A stretch of DNA of 35,489 nt from Cochliopodium minus (taxonomy: Eukaryota; Discosea; Himatismenida; Cochliopodiidae). The DNA lies in NCBI GenBank assembly GCA_024220525.1, contig JAMYWO010000002.1, forward strand, positions 504,696-540,184, read 5' to 3'. A program made the translations under genes and the position numbers. The notes beneath the pieces were generated by a model. The model saw nothing but the letters and a program-made list of their open reading frames with translations, ran no database searches and was not told where the DNA came from. Shown here piece by piece: positions 20,330 to 30,649 of the stretch. How positions within the stretch are numbered: the stretch's first letter is position 1; every line of letters starts with the position of its first letter.

Positions 20330-20690
20330 ATGGATCCAGAAGATTTATTTCAGATAAATGGAGAAGAAATAGAAAAGATGAAGTTATTGTAAAAAACATG
20401 AATTTATTGGATAAAATCAAAACAAGAAATATTTTGATTTTCATTTTGGATAATCGGAATTACTCCAAAAAATTCTGATACGATTTATAATTCCATAAGT
20501 ACCCCAAGGAAAAATTCAACTCTACAGTTGGAGAACATCAAACTTTTGGTAGACCACTAAAATATGGGACTAGATCACAAATTACCAGATATAATGAATA
20601 TTTCTTTCAATAGAAGGGTATATAATTTATTTAGCATTATTTTTATATCATTCTCTTTTCCAATCTATCTATCCATAAATGAAAGATATC
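20330..20690 (+). other. Possible small spliced gene, unresolved
   Basis: From ATG 20330 the frame reads MDPEDLFQINGEEIEKMK, then reaches a GTAAAA donor-like site near 20389. Downstream protein-like stretches occur in other frames (ITPKNSDTIYNSISTP, TLQLENIKLLVDH, GLDHKLPDIMNISFN). I could not find a splice pattern that joins all of them. It is divergent from the LYR gene, about 120 bp apart, so a shared promoter is plausible. No family is recognised. Confidence 0.22.
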
Positions 20691-20753
20691 TCGTTGATTT
20701 TACAATGGGATCAAAAAAGTTAATTTGATGGATCTAAAATCATCTAAAGTTTT

Positions 20754-20939
20754 TCATTCAAAAAAATGAGCAATATTGTTTAAAGAAAAAGTAGGGCCAA
20801 ATGCAGCAGCATTATCAGCAACAATGTAAGAATCCATAGGTAATTCCTTATCCTCAAGGAAAGAAATAGAATGATCTTCAACAACTTCTTTTTTAAGTCC
20901 AATTTGTTTGATTTGACGCACAGTATTAAAAATATGTAT
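20754..20939 (-). CDS. C-terminal exon of an unidentified protein (5' part missing)
   Basis: An open stretch of about 61 residues ending in TGA, with an acceptor-like AAAAAAG at its start. It reads NTVRQIKQIGLKKEVVEDHS, then FLEDKELPMDSYIVADNAAA, then FGPTFSLNNIAHFF. Composition is convincingly protein-like, and the codons differ from the A/T flank. Upstream on this strand comes only 60 bp and then the N at 20999, so the rest of the gene is lost. I do not recognise the family. Confidence 0.45.
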   Translation of the reverse strand: MHIFNTVRQIKQIGLKKEVVEDHSISFLEDKELPMDSYIVADNAAAFGPTFSLNNIAHFFE

Positions 20940-20998
20940 CTTTTTTACTTTTTTTTGAGAAATAATAAATTAAAAATTATACAAAACATTTTTATCTA

Positions 20999-20999
20999 N
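20999..20999. other. Single N at a probable contig junction (block 2/3)
   Basis: The N separates unique sequence on the left from an (ATTTTTT)n tract on the right. Both the exon on the left (missing 5' part) and the RhoGAP gene on the right (missing 3' part) are cut here. Both read on the minus strand but do not belong together. Confidence 0.7.
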
Positions 21000-21275
21000 A
21001 TTTTTTATTTTTTATTTTTTATTTCAAATTTTTTATTTCAAATTTTTTATTTCAAATTTTTTATTTCAAATTTTTTGTTTCAAATTTTTATTTTTTAATT
21101 TTTATTTTTTATTTTTTTATTTTTTATTTTTTATTTTTTATTTCAAATTTTTTATTTTATTTTATATTTTTTTATTTTTATTTTTTATTTATTTTATATT
21201 TATTTTTTATTTATTTTATTTATTTATTTTTTATTTTTTTATTTTTATTTTTTATTTTATTTTTTATTTTTTATT
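21000..21275. repeat. (ATTTTTT)n and (ATTTCAAATTTTTT)n tract
   Basis: It starts with ATTTTTT heptamers, then about five copies of a 14-bp unit containing atttcaaatttttt, then mixed ATTTTT/ATTTA units. It begins immediately after the donor of the RhoGAP exon 21473-21282 (reading on the minus strand). The same heptamer fills 35410-35489 upstream of the RhoGAP 3' exon. Confidence 0.9.
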
Positions 21276-21281
21276 TAATAC

Positions 21282-22758
21282 CAACAAATTTGTTTATTTT
21301 ATCAACAGAACCATTCACCCTGAAGATTCCCTCTTCTTTTAGATTCTCTCCCTCCTCCATAAAGCAGATGCAATCATTGACCGACTGAGGCAAACAATCG
21401 CCTTTATTTTCTCTAAGTACAACATCCTTCAAAGGAACCCCAAAAATACATTTTTGGTTAAAATTCTCGATAACTATTTTTAAAGAAATAATAATACGAA
21501 TTAAATTTCATTATTTTTATTTTCTATTTTTTTTTTTATTTTTTTTTATTTTTTTATTTTAATTTTTTGTGATTTAAACAGATTTTTTTATTTATTTTTT
21601 CAGAAATTTGTTTTTAATTGTTTTTTATATTTTGAATATATTCCCCATATAAATATGACATAAATTGTTTTTTTTTTATTTTATTTGTTACAATTTTAAT
21701 TTATTTTTAGATTTACATATTTTTGTTTATTTGAATTTTAGTTTATTAATCTTCCAAAAAAATAATTTAAATTAAAATTTTGTTGAAGATTATTTATTTA
21801 TTTGTTAAGAGTAAATTTCTTTTTTTTTTTTTTTTACCCTTTTCCAAAGTATTGTAGGAGAGGGAAGGAGAAAAAGGAACGTAAATCTGATGATGGGTTT
21901 GAGGCTTGATAGAAAAGGTGATGGAGGGCAGAATGGTCTGGTTTTTGAGCACTTTCGAAATCTCACTTATTCTCCATTTGAATGTCACCCTTTCCTTGAA
22001 AAAGAGTCCCGTGAAAATGATGTAGCAGGGTGTGATATATCTTTTTATAAAACGTAAAAAATAAAAAATAAAAAAATAAAAAAATAAAAAATAAATAAAA
22101 AACAAAAATTAAGAAAATATAAAAATTAAGAAAAAAGAAAAAAAAAAATATAAAAAATATAATAAAAAAATAATTATTAATTTATAAAATATTATAAAAA
22201 AAAAATTATTTTCACATTCTCCCTCCAAAAGGTTTGTTTCCTTGGTAATACATGGACCGGAACCATGTGATAATTAGATGATGAGGTGGGAGATTTAGTT
22301 GGGAGGTTAGGAACTCATAATCATCGGGATATTTGTTTTTGGAGATCAAGGGAAAAATTTCACTGAATTCCTTTATTTCACCTAATTCATTTTTGTGATA
22401 ATTTATCATTATATTCAGAGAATTTTTGAACGTATCATAATTTCCTTTGAAATCTGACAGTATTATCTCTTCTTTTTTCGAACCTTCGATTTCTATCTCG
22501 AGGATTAATGATGGTCCTTCGATATCATTTTCTTTCATTGAGATTATCTCTTGATATTTGAATCCCTTTATGAAAATTATTAATAATTAGGTTAAATTGA
22601 TCAAACATCTTCTGTATAATATAGGATTCAAATTGTATTTGTTTTATAAATAAATGAATTACCAATTCTATTTCTTCTGAAAGATAATATAAGCCATTTT
22701 TGTTCAAGAATAGATTCACATCCACATAAATTTGTTTATCTCTTGTTAATAAGCACAT
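21282..22758 (-). CDS. PH/GRAM-RhoGAP protein, 5' exons
   Basis: Exons 22758-22663, 22565-22216, 22040-21838 and 21473-21282 join in phase. Residues 1-110 look like a PH/GRAM-type beta domain (KNGLYYLSEEIELGF, LILEIEIEG). Residues about 135-225 form a GRAM domain (GGRIYITPCYIIFTGLFFKE, then KWRISEISKV, SITFSI). The protein ends in the first half of a RhoGAP domain: FGVPLKDVVLRE, LPQSVNDCICFMEE, EEGIFRVNGSVDKI. The usual arginine finger is the Arg of GIFRVNGS. RhoGAPs stimulate GTP hydrolysis by Rho-family GTPases, and the GRAM/PH domains suggest membrane phosphoinositide binding. The last exon ends in phase 1 (GTT G) at a GTATTA donor, followed by low-complexity sequence and the N. The missing second half of the domain matches 35315-34888. 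Confidence 0.8.
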
Positions 22759-23065
22759 TATATCTAAGAATTTGAAAAATTAATCAAAATTAAATGTTTA
22801 ATCGAATACAATCAAAAGAATCAACAAAATTGATGAAATATTTATTTGAAGATTGGATATCAACAGTCAGATTCTCCATTTTTTTTTATTAACAAAAAAC
22901 AATTCATTCAATGATTTTGCAACAGGAACTTACAAAATTAATTCCTCAATTAATTAAAACTGAAGAAAATTAACTTGGAAAACAAATATTTCCAATAAAT
23001 TTCTCCAATTTGAAATATAATAACTACAAATTGAAATAATACAGTACTTTATAAAAAAAAAAAAA

Positions 23066-26000
23066 ATGGATTTAAATTTACTAATGGAGCTTATCAATCA
23101 CAATTTGAATGGATTTTGTGGGAAATATGAAATACTGAATATATATCTGGTTGGATCAAGACTTTTTAAAACGCATACAGAAACATCAGATTATGATTAT
23201 ATCTGTATAATCAAAAGTGAATACAGCCTGAATGGAATATTGGTGATAGAAGATGGACTGAAAAATATATCAGTGTACGATGAAATTTATATATTGAGCA
23301 TGATGGAAGAGAATCTATCATGGGGTAACAATATCAAATAGAATACTCTTTATGATCTTTTTTTAAACTCATCTCTACTCCTATCTTAAGTTCTCATGTT
23401 GAATCATCTGCCACATGAGTATGTCATTAAAGAGGAGAAAAAATATGATTACAAGATAAGAAGAAGTGATCTTTTGGGGGTAAATAAAGCAGATGTGAGC
23501 CATACATGGTCAAAAGTGAGAAAAATAAAAAAATTAAATTTAAAAAATTTAAAATGATAAAAAATTTTTACAGGCAAAAAGATTTTGTCACAAGGGAGAT
23601 GTACTGTTGTGCAAAAAAAACATCCTTCACACACTCCGCTTTTTAGATTTTTCAATTCAAATTGCGACGGATCACAAAATAGTTGACTTTGAAAGACCAA
23701 ATTTCTACTGGAAACAAGTAAAAAAAAAAATTTTTTTTCTAAAGAAAATTTATCCATCATATGTTTTTTAAAAATAAAAATAGATTTAAATAAAGAAATT
23801 AAAAAACTAACATTTTTTTTTAATAAAAAAGTTATTAGAAATAGAAGATACAAAATGGGAAGTTTTCGAGGTAAAGTACAGACCAATCTACGACAATCTC
23901 GTCTCCCAACTCGAAAAAATCTGCCATCCAGAACTCTCTATCACATTCACCGAAAATCCGCTCGAAAATTTCAGCAAAATAATCTCAACCTACGGAATCG
24001 ATTTTTTGGAATCTAACTTCTCCTTTTTCGTTGAGAAGTTGAATGATGGCAAGCAGATTTTTTTGAGCCACAATTTCCATTATGTCCCTAAGGGCCATCC
24101 TTTGTTCAAGCAGATTCCTTCTCACCTTTTGTTGGACTGGAATTCTCAATCTAATGTTTTGACTCCTGTTGGTAAAAAAATAATTTTGAAAAAAAATCCT
24201 TCAAAAAAATTTTTAAAAGAAAAATAATTTTTGAAAAAAAATTACTGCAAAAAAAATTATTATAAGAAAAATAATTTTTGAAAAAAATTACTGTAAAAAA
24301 AATTATTATAAGAAAAATAATTTAAAATTATTAAATTTTTTAAATATCTAAAAGAACTACAAAAAAAATTTTTCTATTTAATGCTAAATATTGGATAAAA
24401 ATATTGAAATTTTTTGAAGATCTTCGTTTGTTTTCATTATTCTTTTATTCGGAACTCTTTATTTGAATTTTTGTTTTATCGAATTATTCCCTTTCAAAAA
24501 AAATATTTTTTTTTTAAAGCTATTTCTCCCAGAAAGTATGAAATGGTGGATCACATCAAGATAAGTGAATTCGATATGGACTGGGAAAGCATAAAGTTGT
24601 ACAAATTAGATGCCATCGACAACTGCAAGCATGTTACTCTTTACTATGACTCCCTTTCCCAATCTTGGAAAATATGTAGCAGTGTAAAATAAATTATTAA
24701 ATTTTTTTTTAAAAAAAAAATATTTTCATAAAATTTTTATTATTTTATTTTTTATTTTTATTTTTTAAAAAATTATTCTAGAATAATAAAGTGTTTCTTA
24801 TTTTTTTGTTATTTTTTTAATTTTTTATTTTATTTTTTATTTTTTATTTCAAATTTTTTATTTCAAATTTTTTTATATTTTCAATATAAATTTATTTTTT
24901 TTATTTAAAGAGTTCGCACGATGCTCTTGATCCTCTTCAAAAAATAGTGACAGATGAGGGAGAATACTTCCAATTTTCCAAAAAAGACTATTTTAATTGC
25001 TGGGAAACCGTGATACACATTATTTTTTCTTTACAAAATTAATTCAAATCAAAAATATAGGTTGCCTCTACTGTAAAAACTGCAAGGTAATTTTTTTTTA
25101 AAAAAAAAAAAAAATTTTCAAAGACAAAATTATTTTAACTCTCATTTTTTTAATTTTAATTTATTTTTTAACTCTTAATTTTTATTAATTTTTTTTTGAT
25201 TTTTTAGATTCAATTTGTAACTTATAAAAAAAAAATTTAATTTTCACAAAAGATTTTTTTTATCAATTTTTATTTTTATTAATTTTTTATTTTTTATTTT
25301 TAAATTTTTAATTTTTAATTTTTAATTTTTAATACTTTATATTTAATTTTAATTTTTAATTTTAACAGAAACTTACACATGTCCCACCAAAGAGAATATC
25401 GCAAAGTTTCGAATATAAAGGTGGACAGATCCTCCAAAAATCTCTCAGAGGCTTTCTGGAAGACATGGAACGAAAAGAAGATGGAGTTTCCTCAACAAGA
25501 CCATTCACATCTTTGCTTTACTTTTAGGTTTTTTGTCAACAGCGTCTATGGAATTTCTATAATACAAACGGAGGACACAAATCGTAAATTTTTTTTTTTT
25601 TTTTCTAAAAAATCAATATCTATTGTTGAAAACATGTCTTTAAAAAATTCTTGTTATTTTTAGTTAAGTTTTTTTTAATTTTTTTTTTATTTTTTAAACA
25701 ATCAATATTTGTTATTGAAAATATTTTGTCTTTTGAAATTTTTTGAAAATTTTTGTGGAATTATTATTTGAAATAATTTTCTCAATGAACAAAAATTTTG
25801 AAGAAAAAAATTCTTATAATTTTTTGTGTAACATTATTTTTTAATCTTTGTTTAAATAAATTAATTAAAAAAATTTTTACCTCGTAAAAAAAAAATTTAC
25901 AATTTTGTTTACTTAAGTTTTTTAATTGAAGAGTTTAAAAAAAAAAAATTTTTGGTTTATTTTTACTTAATTTAAAAATTTTTTAAAAAATAGCTAATAA

Positions 26001-26966
26001 AATACAATTACTATCTGTTGTCGACAAAAATAGCTTGTGTGAAATCAGCCCAGAACCCTTCATGTCGAAGTACACCAGTTGGGACACTTCATACAAACAT
26101 CCCATAAGCCAGGAAATTCCCGCCAAAATTCTGTTAGATGCCAAAAAGAGAGTCAAGCTAAACCACAAAGAATTATATTTGGGTCTTGAAAGAGAAGCCA
26201 ACAAAATGGTACTTCTAGAACAATATTTTTTAATTTAAATTTTTTATTTCTTTTTTTTGTATTTAAATTATTTGTTTTAATGTGTTTAAATTTTTTATTT
26301 TTAATAGATAAATCTTTTTTTTATTTCTTTTATATTCATTTAATTTATCCTTTTGAAATTTTTTAATTATTATTTCATTCCTTCATTCTTATTAGGACGT
26401 CACTCAGTTTGCGGGATTCATGATCGTTGACAAAAACTTCAAAAGGGCCACCCTATTAAGCCTTCCTTACTTCTTGCTCAGATTCTCCTTGTGGGATCCC
26501 AACTTTGAGACGCAATACAAGTCAATGAGAAAACTCATCTATGCCAATTCGTAATAAAAAACAATTTTAAATTATTTTAAACTAATATTTTAATAAATTT
26601 GTTTTAAATTAATATTTTTTTATTTAAAATTTTTTTTAAAAAAAAAAAAGATTAAACACAACTTTCATCAAATACTTCCCGCTTTTAAAAGAGCCCTTCG
26701 ACAAAGCAATGTTCATCCACAAAAAATTCACAGATTACATCGACAACACTTACTTCAAAGTCAAAGATTTGTCTAACCACGAAGCCTCCAATTATTTGAC
26801 ACAAAACTGCTCACCTATTCTCAAGAAGATCGTTTTGAAAATCAAATCTGAAAACTTTGAAAACACTGATTTCTTTTGCCGTACTTTGTCTTACCGCTAC
26901 TATTTAAAGGAGGTGATCCAATTTAAATCTGTTTTGGAATTGGATGTTGAGGATGATGAAAATTAA
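23066..26966 (+). CDS. Nucleotidyltransferase fused to a divergent RNA-ligase-like domain
   Basis: Eleven exons: 23066-23324, 23391-23515, 23574-23717, 23832-24171, 24520-24683, 24911-25009, 25061-25086, 25369-25583, 25994-26208, 26396-26550, 26651-26966. They sum to 2058 nt (685 residues), with every junction in phase. Residues 1-180 are a minimal nucleotidyltransferase: YLVGSRLFKTHTETSDYDYI gives G-S and D-x-D, VYDEIYI a possible third carboxylate. Helices follow (SHTWSKAKRFCHKGD, FSIQIATDHKIVDFE). Residues about 300-570 follow the order of an ATP-dependent RNA ligase: ESIKLYKLDAIDN (motif I, K-x-D-A for K-x-D-G), LSEAFWKTW, HLCFTFRFFVNSV (motif IIIa), NKIQLLSVVDKNSL, then FAGFMIVDKNFKRATLLSLP where motifs IV (E-G) and V (K-x-K) should be. 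The glutamate of IV and lysines of V are missing. A role in RNA end modification or repair is inferred, but the ligase domain may be inactive or non-catalytic. Confidence 0.78.
24225..24322. repeat. Direct repeat of about 47 bp inside an intron
   Basis: Two copies of a unit running from aataatttttgaaaaaaa through attattataagaaaa. They differ by single bases (actgc versus actgt) and lie within intron 24172-24519 of the nucleotidyltransferase/ligase-like gene. Confidence 0.75.
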
Positions 26967-27869
26967 AAATTTAATTACTTTTTTATTGTTTTTGTGAGTT
27001 TTTAAGTTTCAAATAATCCTGGTGTATTAAAATTTTTTTTCTTTTTTTGTTAAATGTTTAGTAATTCATATCTGCTCTGTTCAAACAAATGAAAATTCAT
27101 TTCTTATTGTCAAAATTGTTCTCACAGAACAAGAAATTACTTTTAATTTAATAAAATAAATTAAATTACTTTTAATTTAATAAAATAAATAGCATACTCA
27201 TTATATGATACAATTTAATGATATTCAACATAACCTACTTTTAATAGATTTTTTGCAAGTCACAATAGGTTGACATTTAAATCAAACCAATTCTAGTTTA
27301 AGTCCTGGTAGTTTTGTAAATGGACAATCACTTATGAAAAATACAAACGAAAATTTAAGATTTAAAACTTCTACTGCTCTTGTCGGTGGAAATAATTAAT
27401 ATACTGTTCATAGTGCTAACTATGAAAGTTTATGTATCCTCAGTGATACTCTTTTATGTGAGCAAAGTATTGGATGAGTGTATGGGGGTATAGTGTAAAA
27501 TTTTTAGAAAACGTTAGCATCCTAAAACTAGCATTGGTGACATCAGTCCGCCTCCCTAAGGACGGCTCCAGGGTAGTTAAATAAAGTCCAAACAAAATTA
27601 TACTATAACAAGAGAAGTACTCATTATTCGTCATTTCATTTCTTTTAATTTCATGTTTTTCAAAAAAAAAAAAAAAAAAAAATAGAGGATATTTCAGAAA
27701 TGATGAATTCTTTTTTCTATTTAATTGTACCTTTATTCTTGTGTAAATCCTAATATTTATATAAATATTTTCACCAAAATTTTTTGCTATAAAAATAATC
27801 CTTATATTCATTATAGTTTATTTGGTTATATGGAAATATTATCTATCATATTTCGATTTCATAAGATCA
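26967..27869. other. Intergenic with a possible decayed coding segment
   Basis: No intact gene is seen. A direct repeat of about 26 bp (ttacttttaatttaataaaata) lies at 27136-27190. On the plus strand near 27281-27480 one frame reads like protein with two stops (SLSPGSFVNGQSLMKNTNE, stop-free to LVGGNN, stop, YTVHSANYESLCILSD, stop). A GC-richer island (cagtccgcctccctaaggac) lies near 27544-27563. A long A run occurs at 27662-27682. Confidence 0.35.
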
Positions 27870-28022
27870 ATGTTGGGAATCAAAGAACTTGGGGAAGTGA
27901 AAAAAAGGGAATATAAGATTCCAATCAAATTTTATATCTTCTATATCTTCGTGGGGATTTCGGTATTGATCTTCTTCATCTCAGAATTGACTGGATCTCC
28001 AACTTCAACTAAAACCAAATAA
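27870..28022 (+). CDS. Small single-pass membrane protein, 50 aa
   Basis: ATG to TAA encodes 50 residues: a charged N-terminus (MLGIKELGEVKKREYKIPIK), one clear transmembrane helix (FYIFYIFVGISVLIFFISEL), and a short polar tail (TGSPTSTKTK). The frame is open upstream to 27822 but without an ATG. Size and layout resemble small subunits or assembly factors of organellar or ER membrane complexes. No specific family can be named. It is isolated, with AT-rich spacer on both sides. Confidence 0.45.
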   Translation: MLGIKELGEVKKREYKIPIKFYIFYIFVGISVLIFFISELTGSPTSTKTK

Positions 28023-28302
28023 AAGAATTAATGTAAAGTATAAAGCCAACGATATATGGAATATATTAAAACAAATTTAAAGTATAATAAAACATTTTGA
28101 AAACATCCTTGATATATTTGTCAAATGAAAAATTGAAATATTTCATGAAATTAATCTTTCTTTTTGGTTCAAACCAGTATCTTTATAAATTCTTTTCGTT
28201 TCAAAGAATGTTCGTTTCAAAGTATTCAAAATTGATTTTATATTTTCTTGGAATAAATACATTTTTTTATACATTTTTAATAAATAAACGAATGAGAGAA
28301 AA

Positions 28303-30116
28303 TCAAAGAGAATATTCTTGAATAAACTTTAGAGAACCAAGATCTCCTTTGCTGGCAGCATCACGAATGAAGGACCAACCCTTTTCTTCGTCCTTAGGAA
28401 CGCAAATGCCATTGAGATGAAACATCCCTATGTTGAAAATGCTTTGAGGATGGTCTTTCTTAGAAGCAAGATGGAACCTATAAAAAATAAGATAATGTAA
28501 AATAGATAGAGAATGACAATTTTTTGAGAATTTAATCTGTGCAATATGAAATTTTTTTATCAACTTTATCGAGTAAACAGTAAAAACCAAGAATCGCATC
28601 GAAATTAAAACAAAAAATAAAATATTTATCTTTCTAATTAAGATATGTCATTCTCGGTCATAATGAGTACCCACATTAAAATTTTTTGTAAAATCATTTG
28701 AATGCATTATAAAGATAAAGTGATTTCAATTTTACAGTAATCACCATGATTTTAAGCATTATACTTGAAATGATCTGATATAAACAGAACTCAAAATTTG
28801 ATGCTAAGAAATTTCGAATAATTCAAGATTTTTGCAATTTTTATAAAAAATATCGCATATAATTTGGATCAATTTTATATCTTAACATTAGATACTATTG
28901 ATCAGAGATCCAATTATATTTATAATTGAAACAGAGTTCTTTCAATTTTTTTTGTTGTTACCATTTATAAGCTTCCTCAAAAGCGGTGAGATTGAAATGA
29001 TAAAGACCAAGCAAATACTCGGCCTCAGGTATGCCCTCATAAGCGCTCATGAGCAAAACCTCCTGAGATCTCTCCTCATCCTTGAAAGGCCCATCAGAAT
29101 AGACCTCGATCAGCTTCAACTTTGAAGGAACATGATTATTCTTGGCGCACAAATGCAAAAACTCAAGACCCTCTGAATTATTATCTCCCAAGTAGATAAG
29201 AGCCAATTCATACATAGCGGGGATATAATCTTCTTTGGAGGAGGTTTCTAGCCATTGGATGGCCTCTTCCTTTTTGTTGTGCTGATGGAAATACATGCCC
29301 AGTTCGTACTGAGAGACCACGTTGCCATGCTCTGCGGAGAATTGCAGGAATTCTAGCAATTTCTCCTCTGTCAATTGTTTATATTCAATCAGCCTCTTAT
29401 TTTCGATTCTGAGTTGCCACAATTTGAGTTGGGCAGATGAGATCACCTATTAAAAAAGATTTGTTGAAAAAAAAAAGATAAAATTTTATATATCAAATTG
29501 ATCTCTTAATAAAATTTACCTTTGCATCTGCTCTAGAATTTGGATTTTGAATGGTAGCTAATTCATGAAGCATATCTATTGATTTGAATAGGAAATCGTC
29601 TTTTTCAGAATTGAGAAAGATCTTGGCCAATCTCAAAGAAGATAAGAGATTCCCATTCAGATAGGATTTCATGAAATAGATCTTTGCACTATAATCATCA
29701 TTTGTTGACAGATAATAATCACCAAGCAAGATATTAGCAGAATCTTCTCCCATCTCACTGGATTTCTTCAGATTGGCCAATCCACTCTCGATATCTTGGT
29801 CACAACTATCCCCTATTATCTGACATTTGCCAACCATCTGATAAGATTTCGGATGTTGGTAAGTATTTGCGAGAGAATTGAAAATTTTGAAAGCCTCCCT
29901 CTTATTTTCCTTCATCCCTTTCCCAAGATACAAATCCAAGGCGAATTTATATCTATTATTTATATTTGAGAACCCTTGATCCTCATTTATTATTGATTGA
30001 TTATCTAGTTGTTGATTTTGTGATTTATTGCTGTATTTTTTATATATCCCTTTAAATACATATCTCTTGTCTTTATATTTATTGAATGATATCATTCTCA
30101 AAGGAATCTTTTTCAT
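28303..30116 (-). CDS. Sel1-like repeat (TPR-like) protein
   Basis: Three exons (30116-29520, 29446-28962, 28477-28303) join in phase to 418 residues ending in TGA. After a basic, Asn/Gln-rich N-terminus, Sel1-type repeats run through the protein: FALDLYLGKGMKENKREAFK, MVGKCQIIGDSCDQDIESGL, ILLGDYYLST, SQYELGMYFHQHNKKEEAIQ, MYELALIYLGDNNSEGLEFL, EYLLGLYHFNLTAFEEAYKW, FNIGMFHLNGICVPKDEEKG. There is no signal peptide or membrane helix, so unlike the SEL1L-like gene it is probably a cytosolic scaffold. Intron 28478-28961 (484 nt) is the longest in the gene and looks empty. The gene is divergent from none of its neighbours; Sm-G lies 110 bp upstream on the same strand. Confidence 0.8.
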
Positions 30117-30229
30117 TTTCTTTTTTTTTTTGATTTGAATATTTATATTTTAAAGAAAAATTACTAACAAATTTTTTTCAAATAAAAATTTAATTTCTTC
30201 AACTGTTGTGAGATGATTCCCAATCCTTT

Positions 30230-30588
30230 TTATATCTTTTCGAGAGGGAAGATTGATATAATGCTGTTACCTCTCAAAATTACTGTTCCAATATCATTTT
30301 TTTCATTATTTGATACTTCTTCCACACATTCTTCAATAACAAGATTCATGAAATGATCAAATCCACGCAATTTTCCTGATATTTTTCTATTTCCATTAAT
30401 TTGAACTAAAATAAAATATGGTTATAATTAATAATTTTTCTTCAAAGCATTTCTCTTTACTTGCGATATGTTTATCCAAAAATCTAAAGATATGAATCAA
30501 TTATTAGTTTTAAATTAAAAGATAAAGCATTATATATTGTTTACTTTTTCAATTCTGGTTGTGGAGGATTTTTTCTTTGAGAGCTCAT
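30230..30588 (-). CDS. Small nuclear ribonucleoprotein G (Sm-G)
   Basis: Three exons, 30588-30545, 30483-30461 (23 nt) and 30405-30230, join in phase to 80 residues. The protein reads PPQPELKKFLDKHIAIQING, then NRKISGKLRGFDHFMNLVIE, then GTVILRGNSIISI. It shows the Sm1 motif (G.L.GFD.FMN) and Sm2 motif (GTVILRGNSI) and is close in length to Sm-G (76 residues). The PPELKKF.DK start and RGFD.FMNLVI.EC favour Sm-G over LSM7. It forms part of the heptameric ring on U1, U2, U4 and U5 snRNAs. No long ORF covers it because two introns split so short a gene. Confidence 0.9.
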
Positions 30589-30649
30589 TCTAATTTTTTT
30601 AATATTTTTTGTGAAGAAACTGAAAAAGAAATCTATTGAAATAAAAAAA

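Noticed and set aside
23449-23886. Minus-strand ORF of 145 codons
   Set aside because: It covers exons 2-3 of the nucleotidyltransferase gene plus introns on the other strand; hydrophobic shadow composition.
28097-28321. Plus-strand ORF of about 74 codons
   Set aside because: AT-driven Phe/Leu/Lys composition, no ATG-context or family support, and it overlaps the Sel1 gene's end.
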